A DNA stretch of 50,312 bases from G963674685 sp964591275 (GCA_964591275.1 CAZQAE010000038.1:1-50312); one strand, 5' to 3'; positions 8,674 through 18,007 are shown, numbered from the stretch's first letter. Numbers and translations: made by a program. The notes: generated by a model from the sequence alone, not told the origin.

Positions 8674-8892
8674 ATGGCGAAAGAAGAAGCGATTGAAGTT
8701 CAGGCGAAAGTTACAGAGTCTTTACCGAACACCATGTTCAGAGTCGAGCTGGAAAACGGCCACAACGCCCTGGTCCATCTCACGGGCAAGATGCGGAAAT
8801 TCCGCATTAAAATCGTTCCCGGCGATGAAGTGACGGTCGAGTTGTCGCCTTACGATCTGACACGCGGTCGAATCACCTTTCGAAAGCGTTGA
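8674..8892 (+). CDS. infA: Translation initiation factor IF-1
   Basis: 72-residue OB-fold protein of exactly IF-1 length, starting MAKEEAIEVQ with the conserved VHLTGKMRKFRIKIVPGD and LTRGRITFRKR segments. Binds the 30S A site during initiation. It is a bacterial marker, relevant because archaeal-type gatDE genes occur on the same contig. It stands alone here rather than in the ribosomal-protein/secY cluster. A hairpin (GCAGCG-CTT-CGCTGC, 8904-8918) lies just after the stop but has no T run. The 258 bases upstream contain no convincing gene. Confidence 0.96.
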   Translation: MAKEEAIEVQAKVTESLPNTMFRVELENGHNALVHLTGKMRKFRIKIVPGDEVTVELSPYDLTRGRITFRKR

Positions 8893-9088
8893 TCGGGCGG
8901 AAGGCAGCGCTTCGCTGCTTAAGCGCCTACGTCGTCCTGAAGTTTCGCCCTGACCGGCGGCGCTATTAATAGAAAAACTACATTTTTGTTCCTTCCAGGA
9001 AAACTCGCTTTTGATTGTGGGAAATTGAAAAATATTCTATTAAATAGGTGGGCGCAATATTACGCTATCACAACTCGGATAAGGCACT

Positions 9089-9976
9089 ATGAATAAATCC
9101 CAGAGAAAAAGGGCTCTGGCCATTGCACGCAGGCTTCTTCCGCCCGAAGACTACGAGCGTTTTCTCGGCATCAATATCAACGACACAGGGTTCGGGTTCG
9201 ACCAATTCGGGCTAGAAAAAGAAACGACGATCCTGGCCATGTGCGTTGTGCAGTATATCTACAAACACTATTTTCGGGTCCTTAGCGACGGGATAGAAAA
9301 CGTGCCGCTCAAGGGCAAAGCGATCATTGCCGCCAATCATTCCGGGGTTCTGCCCATCGACGCCGCCATGGTCGCTTCGGACCTGATTTTTAAAATGGAC
9401 CAACCGCGAATACTGCGCTCCATGGTGGATAACTTCATGGGCTTTTTGCCCTTCGTGAACACCTTTTTCTGTCGATTGGGTCAGGTCGTCGGCGCGAGGC
9501 GCAATTTTCGCGACCTGCTTCAAAGCGACGAGATCGTGGCCGTCTTTCCCGAAGGAGCCAAGGCGCTCGGAAAACGCTTCACGCAGCGCTATCAACTCTA
9601 TCGATTCAACGTAGGCTTCATCGAACTGTCTCTCACGCATAAAGCGCCGATAATTCCTACGGCTGTTATTGGAGCCGAAGAGCAGGCGCCCCTGCTTTTG
9701 AACATCAAACCCCTGGCACGCGCGCTGGGTTTTCCCTATTTCCCGATCACCGCAACCTTCCCCTGGCTGGGGCCTATCGGCATTGTCCCGCTCCCCACGC
9801 AGTATCACATCCACTACGGCAAGCCGATTCGCTTTTTCGACGAGTATCCTCCCGAAACCGTCAAGGACCCGGAAAAAGTCAGGATGCTCGCCGACCAGGC
9901 CCAGATTATCGTACAAGACATGATAAACAATGGTTTGGACGCACGAGAAAGCGTCTTCGGCTTCCAGGAAAGTTAG
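9089..9976 (+). CDS. PlsC-type 1-acyl-glycerol-3-phosphate acyltransferase
   Basis: Phospholipid/glycerolipid acyltransferase fold. Motif I is NHSGVLPIDAAM, the variant with a longer His-Asp spacing seen in a distinct PlsC subgroup; motif III is VFPEGAKALGKRF (FPEG). The hydrophobic segment near PFVNTFFCRLGQV and motif IV IIPTAVIGAEEQ complete the family layout. About 295 aa, with an N-terminal extension of ~60 residues relative to minimal PlsC. Likely acts at the cytoplasmic face of the inner membrane. Separated by only 3 bases from the following SDR gene, so co-translated; exact acyl acceptor cannot be told from sequence. Confidence 0.85.
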   Translation: MNKSQRKRALAIARRLLPPEDYERFLGININDTGFGFDQFGLEKETTILAMCVVQYIYKHYFRVLSDGIENVPLKGKAIIAANHSGVLPIDAAMVASDLIFKMDQPRILRSMVDNFMGFLPFVNTFFCRLGQVVGARRNFRDLLQSDEIVAVFPEGAKALGKRFTQRYQLYRFNVGFIELSLTHKAPIIPTAVIGAEEQAPLLLNIKPLARALGFPYFPITATFPWLGPIGIVPLPTQYHIHYGKPIRFFDEYPPETVKDPEKVRMLADQAQIIVQDMINNGLDARESVFGFQES

Positions 9977-9979
9977 TCC

Positions 9980-10942
9980 ATGGCAAGGCGACCAGAAAAA
10001 CTCAACGTACTGATTACCGGGGCAAGCACGTCCATCGGCAGGCACTTGGTTCTACACTTGGCGGGCGACAAAAAGATCGGCTCCATTCTGGCCGTGGCGC
10101 GCCATGAGAAACCATATTTCTTCAACGACTTGCCGCCGGACAGCTTTACTTACAAGACCTGCGATATTCTCAAACATCGTGAGCTCAACGACCTCCTTTA
10201 CTCCCGAGCTTTCAAAAACGCCAAAATCAACACCGTGGTGCACCTGGCTTTTCATTCCGGCGTGACGCGCGGACAAAAGGTTCATCAGCTCAACGTCAAA
10301 GGCACGAAAACACTGCTGGAAAAGTGCATCGAAAACGGCAACATCAAAAAGTTCATTTTCAAGAGTTCGGATGTTGTCTACAAACTGGCGCCCGACAATC
10401 CGGTATTTCTCGATGAGAATGCCGACCTCAACTTCGATCCGGACGCCGACCAATGGATCAAGGATCGCGTTGACGCAGACATGATCTGCCGCAGTTTAAT
10501 GGACAATAAAAAGATGAACATCGTCATTCTGCGCATGAGCAACATCATCGGTCGCAACATCGCCGGCCAGCTCAACGCCTACTTTGACTCGAAACCGATC
10601 TTCAAGACCATGGGATTCAATCCCCTGATTAATCTCCTGCATATGAAAGATGTGATCCAATCCATACGGCTGGCCATTCTCGGTCGAACCTGCCGTGGCA
10701 TATACAACATCGGCGGCGTGGACACCGCGCCGATAACGACCATCGCAGACCTGGCAGGCTCCAGAGTCATGAGCATTCCCGAGCCGATGCTGCCCGTCGT
10801 CAACTGGTTCCAGCGAAAAATGCAACTGACAAAATACTACTACTCCGTGGACAAGGATCGGCAAAAATACACCTGCCTGCTGGACATAGCCAAAGCCAAA
10901 AAGAACCTTGGTTACCAACCGGAAGGCCGCGTCGAATTTTAA
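9980..10942 (+). CDS. Extended SDR / NAD-dependent epimerase-like protein, atypical active site
   Basis: Rossmann-fold epimerase/dehydratase family: the glycine motif is LITGASTSIGRHL, followed by VVHLAFHSG and the FKSSDVVY strand. At the place where extended SDRs carry YxxxK the sequence reads WIKDRVDAD, so the catalytic Tyr and Lys appear replaced by Trp and Arg; if the alignment is right the protein may bind NAD(P) without classical SDR chemistry. C-terminal substrate region includes GIYNIGGVD. It forms a two-gene unit with the acyltransferase 3 bases upstream, suggesting a role in lipid or cell-envelope modification. Family is firm, reaction unknown. Confidence 0.8.
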   Translation: MARRPEKLNVLITGASTSIGRHLVLHLAGDKKIGSILAVARHEKPYFFNDLPPDSFTYKTCDILKHRELNDLLYSRAFKNAKINTVVHLAFHSGVTRGQKVHQLNVKGTKTLLEKCIENGNIKKFIFKSSDVVYKLAPDNPVFLDENADLNFDPDADQWIKDRVDADMICRSLMDNKKMNIVILRMSNIIGRNIAGQLNAYFDSKPIFKTMGFNPLINLLHMKDVIQSIRLAILGRTCRGIYNIGGVDTAPITTIADLAGSRVMSIPEPMLPVVNWFQRKMQLTKYYYSVDKDRQKYTCLLDIAKAKKNLGYQPEGRVEF

Positions 10943-11242
10943 GACATTGGCCAGGGGTTCATCGTCAGCGATCAGTGCGGGAGCGGCTTTTGGACGCGAT
11001 TCCCCGTCTGCGGCGAGCGCAAATCGGAATTTTGGGACATCCAATCCGCGCAATCATTCGCTCACGAAAGGCGATTCGGTAAAACCAATAAATTTTTGAC
11101 TCTCGACAAATCGCCCTAATGGGCGTCCCTAATTTCCCAAGACTGCAAGACCATTCATTCTTGCCGCGATCCGCACGCAAAGCCATTGGCGCGCCGAATC
11201 TCCTGGCCGACTCAACCTTCATCCTTCAAAGGCGGTCCTACA
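10943..11242. repeat. Intergenic region with degenerate palindromic repeats
   Basis: Between convergent genes; no gene seen. TCGCCCTAATGGGCGTCCC at 11110-11128 carries a short dyad (GCCC-TAAT-GGGC) followed by TAATTTCCC, and a close relative occurs at 46286-46314 (TCGCCCGAATGGGTGTTCCC). A second element (GCGGGAGCGGCTTTTGGACG near 10978) resembles a diverged copy of TGTAGGAGCGG at 641. These look like dispersed REP-type sequences. Confidence 0.4.
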
Positions 11243-12637
11243 TCATTCCAACATCAGGATATTGAGGAAGCGCACGGCGCAAGGCGTTGAGATATACAGG
11301 CGTTTTGAAGCGAAGCAATAAGCCATGTCGTGAATGGGTTTGCCGATTTTATATGGACCATATATGACTTCGCTTTCAAGGTCCCATACCGCCACGGTTC
11401 CTTTGGTTTGCGCTGCCGCGAAAATATAGCGACCCTTTGCGTCCGTCTTCAACATATCCACGCCACGCATAGTGACTCGGAATCGTTTCCTCGTTTTGCT
11501 TTCGGCGTCCCACGCCTCGATGCGCCCGGACAGCGGCCTGCCAATATACAAAGTTTGGCCACCAGGAGAGGCCACGATTCCCGCCGACGAAAAACCCGTC
11601 GCAATGTGGTCAAGCAGGAAATTTGTATCCAGGTCGACAATCTGCACACCCGATCTGAAAAGATCCGTTATGTAAGCCCGTTCCATATGCTGGCTGATCG
11701 CCATACCCGAAGGCAGGGTGGCGACATCCTCGATACTCCAAGCGTCGTTTCGAGATGAGAGATCGGCATAAATAATGTTTCTATTTCCCCGGCATAACAC
11801 CAGCGTGTTGTCGCGCGTCCGGTCGTGGCCAATGGCGATGGGAGTATCACAATGAACCGAATCGGTCGAAATCTTTCGCAAAAACTCCATTGGACGCGTG
11901 CTGTAATACGCAAGCTCCCGGCGCCCGGCCAATAGAGCGACGATCCAGCCGCTTTTCGAGTCCAGGTCCATCACAAAAGCCGAGTCCCGGCGTTCCAGCG
12001 TCAACGCCTCAGGCGCCTCGGAGTTGATGATTTTGCTGATCACTTTGTCTCGCGGTGAGCTCAAAAATACCGATTGACCATCCACGTCGCAGGCCAGTGC
12101 AAAAGGCTCTTGACTATCCCACAAGGTACCGCCCATTTCGAGAACATCATCTGTTAGCTTTTTGCAATCGCCTTCCCAATTAAAAGACATCCGCCAAAGC
12201 GCCGTTCCGGAAGGCAATGCAACGATAAAAACAATGCAGGCAACAGCTGCGCCGACGCCGTTTCGGGAGACCCCCAGCATGGCAATAAAAACAACCAAGA
12301 CCAAAAGCGCGATGAGAAGATTCCAAAATCCGGCCCAGAAAATCCCAAAAAATGCGTAAAAAAATAATTTGAAGGCCAGCATGAGCGCCGGATATCCGAA
12401 GGAGGCGAAGCGATGGCCGGTTTTCAATTCGATGAAGGCACCGATGCAAAAGGCCAAAAGACAAAGGAGAATGAAAATGCCGCCGATGGGGATGTTGCCA
12501 AAATAAATAAGCGCAGAAAACCAGACGCAGGCGGCGGCGAAGAAAATTTCCAGCGGCCCGGCGCGACTACCGCGATGCGGCGGCTTTTTTAGGGCCGATC
12601 CGCCTCTCAAATATGCGGGTAATGCGTCTTGCGTCAT
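11243..12637 (-). CDS. Membrane protein with C-terminal beta-propeller (YVTN/NHL-like)
   Basis: 464 residues. The first ~45 residues are soluble, followed by about five hydrophobic helices up to residue ~155 (for example FILLCLLAFCIGAFIE and LLIALLVLVVFIAMLGV), then a ~300-residue domain with repeating short strands ending in phrases such as AYITDLFRSGVQIVDLDT, TLYIGRPLSGRIEAWD and YIFAAAQTKGTVAVWDLES. These are blades of a YVTN/WD-like beta-propeller, probably periplasmic and used for protein or ligand binding. No enzyme motif is seen. Divergently oriented from psd across a 176-base AT-rich gap. Family-level assignment only. Confidence 0.7.
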   Translation of the reverse strand: MTQDALPAYLRGGSALKKPPHRGSRAGPLEIFFAAACVWFSALIYFGNIPIGGIFILLCLLAFCIGAFIELKTGHRFASFGYPALMLAFKLFFYAFFGIFWAGFWNLLIALLVLVVFIAMLGVSRNGVGAAVACIVFIVALPSGTALWRMSFNWEGDCKKLTDDVLEMGGTLWDSQEPFALACDVDGQSVFLSSPRDKVISKIINSEAPEALTLERRDSAFVMDLDSKSGWIVALLAGRRELAYYSTRPMEFLRKISTDSVHCDTPIAIGHDRTRDNTLVLCRGNRNIIYADLSSRNDAWSIEDVATLPSGMAISQHMERAYITDLFRSGVQIVDLDTNFLLDHIATGFSSAGIVASPGGQTLYIGRPLSGRIEAWDAESKTRKRFRVTMRGVDMLKTDAKGRYIFAAAQTKGTVAVWDLESEVIYGPYKIGKPIHDMAYCFASKRLYISTPCAVRFLNILMLE

Positions 12638-12813
12638 AATCCACTAGCCGGTCATCAGGAATGGCCCTAATTAGTTCTAGATATATTTACTCCACATTTA
12701 GCGGCGTGTCGATTTATGATTTTCAATTGTGCTGACATATACAAAATCTGCCTTGCTCACTGACCCCGCGGGGTTTAAGATTGTTTGTCGCAATGGCCTT
12801 AAGGATTCAAACG

Positions 12814-13833
12814 ATGTCGATAACAAGCGCGCCGCATCAATACATCGACCGTCGAAGCGGCGCTGTCGTCAGCGAGCCGGTGGCCGGAGACTGCTTTATC
12901 CGCTGGCTCTATGAGGATATCGGCCGACGCAAGCCGGGATGGCTTTTCGCGCTGACCGGGCAATTTATGACGAAGCTTCTGGCCTGGTTTGTCTTCAGCG
13001 CGCCTTTCATCAAAAGCAACGTTAATGGTTTTGCGAAAGCCAACGGGATTGCGCTTGATGATGTGCTCGGCGATCCGGCGCAGTTCAAAACCCGTACGCA
13101 GCTGTTTTTGCGCAAGTTAGATTACGAAAAACATCGGCCCATGCCGGCGAACGAAGGCGTCGCGACATCGGTGGGCGACGCTAAGCTCATCGCTTTTGAC
13201 CTGCGCGAGCCCAACACGCTTTTTATCAAAAACCGCTTTTTTGATCTGCCGGAATTTCTGGGGAATAACAACAAATGGGTGAAGAAACTCGAGGGCGGAA
13301 CCTGCCTGGTTTTCCGTCTGGCGCCGCCGGACTATCATTGGTTTCACACGCCGGTCGCGGGCATCATTGAGGATCAATATTTAATCGACGGGCATTACTA
13401 CAGCGTGAATCCACGGTCAATCCGCGCGGTGAGCGCAGTGCTGTCGAAAAATGCGCGGCAGGTTGTCATTATCGATTCGGACGTTGATGGCGGCTCGGGG
13501 CTTGGAAGCGTTGCGGTGATTTCCGTCGCAGCGCAGGTCATCGGAGGCATCGCCTTGTCCTATTGCGAGCATCTCTACGACGATCCGGTCGCGCCAAAGC
13601 CGGGCATGTTTGTTAAGCGCGGACTTCCGCTGGGCTATTTCGCCCCCGGTTCTTCCACCGTCGTGGTCCTTTTTGAAAAAGGCCGCGCCGAAGTCTCCCC
13701 CGACATTGTCGAACTCAACCGACGTGAAAACCTCAGCACGCTCTACACCGCGAATATCTTCGGCAGGACTGTCGCCGAAGTCGGCGTGCGTGCAAGGCAG
13801 GAAGTCACCAAAGCGCAGGCCAAAACGACTTAA
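12814..13833 (+). CDS. psd: Phosphatidylserine decarboxylase proenzyme
   Basis: Pyruvoyl-dependent decarboxylase converting phosphatidylserine to phosphatidylethanolamine at the inner membrane. Visible active-site parts: PPDYHWFHTPVAG with the conserved His, an N-terminal DVLGDPAQFKTRTQLFLRK block (family pattern for the long form), and the self-cleavage site FAPGSSTVVVLF, where cleavage before Ser would leave a pyruvoyl-blocked alpha chain of ~45 residues. The ATG at 12814 has AAGGA 8 bases upstream and is preferred over TTG/ATG codons 33 and 21 bases earlier. About 339 aa, similar to the long, eukaryote-like psd group. No phosphatidylserine synthase gene is adjacent. Confidence 0.92.
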   Translation: MSITSAPHQYIDRRSGAVVSEPVAGDCFIRWLYEDIGRRKPGWLFALTGQFMTKLLAWFVFSAPFIKSNVNGFAKANGIALDDVLGDPAQFKTRTQLFLRKLDYEKHRPMPANEGVATSVGDAKLIAFDLREPNTLFIKNRFFDLPEFLGNNNKWVKKLEGGTCLVFRLAPPDYHWFHTPVAGIIEDQYLIDGHYYSVNPRSIRAVSAVLSKNARQVVIIDSDVDGGSGLGSVAVISVAAQVIGGIALSYCEHLYDDPVAPKPGMFVKRGLPLGYFAPGSSTVVVLFEKGRAEVSPDIVELNRRENLSTLYTANIFGRTVAEVGVRARQEVTKAQAKTT

Positions 13834-13852
13834 TTTTTACACTTTAGATTCT

Positions 13853-15286
13853 TTACTGATTCCAGGGAAAGAGCACGCTTTCAGGTACGATGACGCCTTC
13901 ATCCTCCGATGCCAGGTGATCGGGTCCCAGACGGAAAATTTTCAATGTCATTTCCGAGGGCTTAAAGAGAATCGTGTGCACCGTCAGCTCAGGATCAATG
14001 AATTCCACTTTTTTGATGGTCTCATGCAGATCATCGAGCGTGATCGGCGATCTTTGCTCATTCATGATGTTCTCAACGGATTCAAGCATCGAGTCGTAGC
14101 GCCAGCACTCGGAGGGGTCGCCATAGCGCTTCCGGTGGTTGTTGGTCACAAAAAAGACTTCCTGAAGATCCGTTCCACTCGCCGCAGCGTCCAGGTCCGT
14201 TCGCAACGTGGCAAAGCCGTCAGGATGCGTTTCGTTGTCATCAACTTCAAAACAGGCAGCCGCCCGATCACCCGCGACAGCGGCGCGCACGAAATGGAAG
14301 TTGTTGCCGGTATCGACGTCCGCAGCCTCAATGACGGCCTCAAAGGCGGCGAAGTCGTCCGGGGCACCCTGCGCTGCCAATAAGGCCCGGCGCGCCATCA
14401 TCACTCTGGGCTCTACCGCAATCGCGATTTCGCTGTGCCAGCGAGCGGTGTCGTGAATAAACGCGGCGTCGCCGTCGCCGTTCATGCATGACAGGCAGCC
14501 GATAAAGCCCGGGAAAGTCACGGAAATAAAATTCCAACTTTCATCTGCCGGCGTTTCGCTGATCACAACCGTTGCCTGCCCCAGCAGATTGTCGGGTCCG
14601 GGACCCCAGTCCAGATTGCGCGCGATGATCGTCTCGCCGTCTTCGGTCATGTCGCCCCAGGCGGACACGGAAGAACAGGCGATCTGTGCAAAATCGGCCA
14701 GCGCGTTGGCGATGCATATGTCGTTTTTGTTGAACTCCAAAACCGTTCCGTCCGAAAGCATGATTTCGGTTTGCCAATGATCCCGAATGCCCTCGGCGAT
14801 TCCTTCCATCTGTCGCAGTTCTTCATCGGTATATTTGAGCACGCCGCAAGCCAGGTTCCTGAGCCCCTCGAAAATGTTGCAGTATTCCGGCGAAAGTCCG
14901 AGGGCGTATTTGAGAATGTACTCCTCGTAAAGAAAAACGATATCACCGCCTATTGCCTCGCCCAGGCCGTAACCTCGCGCATAGGCATCGCCCTTGAGCC
15001 GAAGGACAGGCAGATCGCCGACATACGTGAGCGCGTCGAAGGCGTCATCGTCTGCGTCGTCATCTGCGTCGTCATCGTCTGTATCATCGTCGGCGTCATC
15101 GTCTGTATCATCGTCGGCGTCATCGTCGGCGTCATCGTCAGTATCATCGTCTGCGTCGGCATCGTCATCGACCGGCGCGCCGGATTCATCATCGGAATCG
15201 TCATCGTCGCCGCCACAGGAAATCAGCGCGGCACAGACAAGAAAAATAAGCAGCATAATAATCGACATGGATCTCATCGCGTACAT
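13853..15286 (-). CDS. Asp-linker lipoprotein with C45/acyl-CoA:6-APA-acyltransferase-like Ntn-hydrolase domain
   Basis: ATG at 15286 with AAGGAG 7 bases upstream starts a lipoprotein signal (MLLIFLVCAALISC). The Cys is followed by about 60 residues dominated by Asp with Ala or Thr every fourth position. The folded part (~residues 85-477) begins VLRLKGDAYARGYGLGEA and contains ACSSVSAWGDMTEDGETII, then ARNLDW; this is the pattern of peptidase family C45 / phospholipase-B-like Ntn hydrolases, in which the Cys of CSS would become the N-terminal nucleophile. Members hydrolyse amides such as penicillins, ceramides or acyl-homoserine lactones; substrate here is unknown. Anchored outside the inner membrane. 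Confidence 0.82.
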   Translation of the reverse strand: MYAMRSMSIIMLLIFLVCAALISCGGDDDDSDDESGAPVDDDADADDDTDDDADDDADDDTDDDADDDTDDDDADDDADDDAFDALTYVGDLPVLRLKGDAYARGYGLGEAIGGDIVFLYEEYILKYALGLSPEYCNIFEGLRNLACGVLKYTDEELRQMEGIAEGIRDHWQTEIMLSDGTVLEFNKNDICIANALADFAQIACSSVSAWGDMTEDGETIIARNLDWGPGPDNLLGQATVVISETPADESWNFISVTFPGFIGCLSCMNGDGDAAFIHDTARWHSEIAIAVEPRVMMARRALLAAQGAPDDFAAFEAVIEAADVDTGNNFHFVRAAVAGDRAAACFEVDDNETHPDGFATLRTDLDAAASGTDLQEVFFVTNNHRKRYGDPSECWRYDSMLESVENIMNEQRSPITLDDLHETIKKVEFIDPELTVHTILFKPSEMTLKIFRLGPDHLASEDEGVIVPESVLFPWNQ

Positions 15287-15334
15287 TGCCGTTCTCCTTG
15301 AACTAATTTTATAGCAGTTTTCCCTGAATTATTT

Positions 15335-16075
15335 TTAACCAATAACAATCAGGTCTTTCATCAAATCTTCGCCTTCGATGACGCGACCGTGCCCGGGAAG
15401 CAGACGGCGAACTTTCAGTTTTTTCAAACGCTCGACGCTTTCGGCCATCAAGTCGTCGTCCCAGACGAAAATGTTGACTATGGGTCCCTTGAAGCCGCCC
15501 AATATCGTGTCGCCGGAGATCAATGAACCGCTTTTTTCGTGCCACAGGCAAATCGAATCCGGCGTGTGGCCAGGCGTCTCGATCACCCGCCAATCGGGGT
15601 TGCCGGGAAGCGAGTCGCCATCTTTCAGATAAATCGCCACCTCTTGGCGAAAGCCTCTTTTTTTCTGAAAAGGCATGGCGATAATTTCCATTTCCAGCAT
15701 ATCCCTGAGGCCGGGAGGATTCGCCATCACATGCATTCTGTTCGTGATCATCTTCGGAAATCGACGCAGAGGCGGATAAATAATCCGCTTGCCATCACCC
15801 AGGTGGTAGCGGATATGCCTTGAAGCGCATAGATCGGCGGCGAACTTGTCGAAGGTCGCCTTCAGGCCGCCAACGTGATCAATGTGCCAATGCGTCGGGA
15901 TGATATAACGCAGGTCCGAAGGGCGGCGTTTCAGTTCCTGCGTCACGACCTTTTCCGCCATGCGCGCCACGCGAGGCGCTCCAGGATCGACGATGGCCAA
16001 CGTGTGACCGGTGAGGATATAGGCAAAGGAGGAAAATCCGTGGATCGGAATAGCCGCAGGTATATTATTATTCAT
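15335..16075 (-). CDS. MBL-fold metallo-hydrolase
   Basis: Metallo-beta-lactamase fold protein of 246 aa. The zinc site THWHIDHVGG is present, followed by the later ligands in ETPGHTPDSICLW (His) and SGDTILGG (Asp) and a terminal LPGHGRVIEG (His). This arrangement matches glyoxalase-II/ribonuclease-Z-like hydrolases of the general MBL group. It starts 15 bases after mlaE on the same strand and is probably co-transcribed with alr and mlaE; its substrate cannot be read from sequence. AGGAGA lies 9 bases before the ATG. Confidence 0.87.
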   Translation of the reverse strand: MNNNIPAAIPIHGFSSFAYILTGHTLAIVDPGAPRVARMAEKVVTQELKRRPSDLRYIIPTHWHIDHVGGLKATFDKFAADLCASRHIRYHLGDGKRIIYPPLRRFPKMITNRMHVMANPPGLRDMLEMEIIAMPFQKKRGFRQEVAIYLKDGDSLPGNPDWRVIETPGHTPDSICLWHEKSGSLISGDTILGGFKGPIVNIFVWDDDLMAESVERLKKLKVRRLLPGHGRVIEGEDLMKDLIVIG

Positions 16076-16090
16076 ATTATGGTTCGTCTC

Positions 16091-16858
16091 CTAGAAAAGG
16101 ATAGCGGTAAGAAAATAATCGACGATGAGCGTGGTCACAGCGGCCATGACCACCGAGGCCGTGGTGGCTTTTCCCACGCCGGCGGCGCCGCCGGTCGTAT
16201 AAAAACCCTTATAACAGCTCACGATGGCGACAATGATTCCAAAGACGGCGCTTTTATAAAGGCCGTTGGTGAAATTGCTCAATGCCACAAATTCGACGGT
16301 GTTTTCATAAAACTGTCGTAGCGGAATATCCAGTAGCGAGACAGTGACGAAGGCGGAACCCACCAGAGCAACAAAATCAAAGATAACGGTTAGCGCCGGA
16401 AGCATGATGAAAGACGCCAGGAGTCGCGGAGCAATGAGATATTGAACCGGATCAACAGCCATGACGTCCAGGGCGTCGATCTGTTCGGTCACGCGCATGG
16501 TTCCGATCTCCGCGGCCATGGCCGATCCACACCGCGCGGAAACCATCAGCGTGGTGAACACGGGTCCCAATTCCCGCATTGTCACTAATGCCACCGTCGG
16601 GCCGATCATGGAATTTGCGTCGAAAAGACCGAAGGCGAAACTCGATTGCAACGCCATCACCGCTCCGCAAAACAGGCCGGTCAATCCGATGACGGAAATC
16701 GAATCCACTCCGATGAATTCCAACTGCTTGAGGAGTTGGTCGAATCGATACGGAGGCCGAACCATCCATCGGAGCGTGGAACCCAGAAGAAACATTATCT
16801 GCCCAAGTTCCTGTAGGCTTCTGAGAATTATTCCGCCAATAAATGCAAAGATACTCAT
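16091..16858 (-). CDS. mlaE: MlaE-family ABC transporter permease
   Basis: Permease of the Mla/Mce-type lipid transport ABC system, moving phospholipids between inner and outer membranes. 255 residues with about five transmembrane helices; the family hallmark region MRELGPVFTTLMVSARCGSA and AAEIGTMRVTEQIDAL is intact. Its start overlaps the alr stop by 4 bases (ATGA), so translation is coupled to alanine racemase. The usual partners mlaF (ATPase) and mlaD (MCE protein) are not next to it in this window: the following gene is the MBL hydrolase. They must be elsewhere, or this permease serves an incomplete system. Confidence 0.93.
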   Translation of the reverse strand: MSIFAFIGGIILRSLQELGQIMFLLGSTLRWMVRPPYRFDQLLKQLEFIGVDSISVIGLTGLFCGAVMALQSSFAFGLFDANSMIGPTVALVTMRELGPVFTTLMVSARCGSAMAAEIGTMRVTEQIDALDVMAVDPVQYLIAPRLLASFIMLPALTVIFDFVALVGSAFVTVSLLDIPLRQFYENTVEFVALSNFTNGLYKSAVFGIIVAIVSCYKGFYTTGGAAGVGKATTASVVMAAVTTLIVDYFLTAILF

Positions 16859-17994
16859 GAGGCGTTCGAGTCGCCCTTTCGATAAATGCGCGCAACGCGA
16901 TGATTGATGTTCGTTAGAATTTCATAAGGAATCGTGCCGCAATGCCGGGCCACTTCGTCGGCTGTGATGATCTCGTCGCCCTGCGTTCCGATCAGCGTCA
17001 CTTTGTCCCCCGGCGCCGCGCCGGGAACCGCAGTGACATCGAGCATGCTCATGTCCATGCATACGTTTCCGATGATCGGGACGCGACGACCGCGCACCAG
17101 AGCCTCGCCGCGATTGCTCAGTTTCCGGTTGAGGCCGTCGGCGTATCCCATGGGAATTGTGGCCACAACGGTATCCGCCTTCGTAACGAAAGTCCCTTCG
17201 TAACTTATCGGGTTGCCGGGCGGAACGCTTTTGACATGAATGATTTCCGTGATCAATTCCAGCACCGGCTTCACCTTCAGCATTTTAGAAAAAGTTGGGC
17301 CGGGAGAAGCCCCGAACATGGAGACGCCCACGCGCACAAGATTGAAGGGCGGCCTGGGCGCGGCGATAACGGCGGAACTGCTGGCAATGTGAACCCAGGG
17401 CGGACAAACCCCCCGTTTTTCCAGGCGATCCACAATTTCGCGGAAAATGGTAACCTGTTTCCAGTAATACTCTCCAAGATCGGGCGTCACGGTGGCCAGA
17501 TGGCTCATCAAGCCGTTGATCTCAAGGACTTTGGATTTGAGGATAATATCCACAACCTCGTCCACTTCATCAGGGTGAAGACCGATGCGATTCATCCCCG
17601 AATCGACTTTAATATGAACTTTTGTCTTCAGACCAACATCCTTGAACTGCTGGATCGTGTCCAGGGCGTTTTGGCGGCTGATGATAACCGGCGTCAGATT
17701 GTAATAGGCCGCTTTCTTGGCCTCGCCGAAGTATATGCCGCCCAGCACCAAAATGGGTTTTGTGACGCCCCCCTCGCGCAGGCGAATGCCTTCCTCGCAA
17801 AAAGCGACGCCGAATGTCGCAGCGCCGATTCGTTCGAGAACGGCGGCGATAGGCGCTCCGCCGTGCCCGTAAGCATCCGCTTTGACCACCGCCATAATGG
17901 ACAAGCCATCGCCGAGCCGATCGCTGATCACATTGAAATTGTGAACCAGCGCATCAAGGTCGATATGGGCAAAAGTTGGTCGGTGGGTAAACAT
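16855..17994 (-). CDS. alr: Alanine racemase
   Basis: PLP-dependent interconversion of L- and D-alanine for peptidoglycan. 379 aa; the PLP lysine lies in MAVVKADAYGHG near the N-terminus, the phosphate-binding and substrate segments include DSGMNRIGL and NVCMDMSMLDVT, and the second catalytic Tyr is in NPISYEGTF. Start ATG at 17994 is 13 bases after the upstream lipoprotein gene; the stop overlaps mlaE (ATGA). The group DUF192 / SHOCT lipoprotein / alr / mlaE / MBL runs on one strand and has an envelope theme. Confidence 0.96.
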   Translation of the reverse strand: MFTHRPTFAHIDLDALVHNFNVISDRLGDGLSIMAVVKADAYGHGGAPIAAVLERIGAATFGVAFCEEGIRLREGGVTKPILVLGGIYFGEAKKAAYYNLTPVIISRQNALDTIQQFKDVGLKTKVHIKVDSGMNRIGLHPDEVDEVVDIILKSKVLEINGLMSHLATVTPDLGEYYWKQVTIFREIVDRLEKRGVCPPWVHIASSSAVIAAPRPPFNLVRVGVSMFGASPGPTFSKMLKVKPVLELITEIIHVKSVPPGNPISYEGTFVTKADTVVATIPMGYADGLNRKLSNRGEALVRGRRVPIIGNVCMDMSMLDVTAVPGAAPGDKVTLIGTQGDEIITADEVARHCGTIPYEILTNINHRVARIYRKGDSNAS

Positions 17995-18007
17995 TATTAA
18001 TAAATCC

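Noticed and set aside
14771..15301. Plus-strand frame opposite the Asp-linker, rich in Val/Ile/Ser
   Set aside because: Hydrophobic appearance arises from the complement of Asp codons (GAC/GAT read as GTC/ATC); not a membrane protein.
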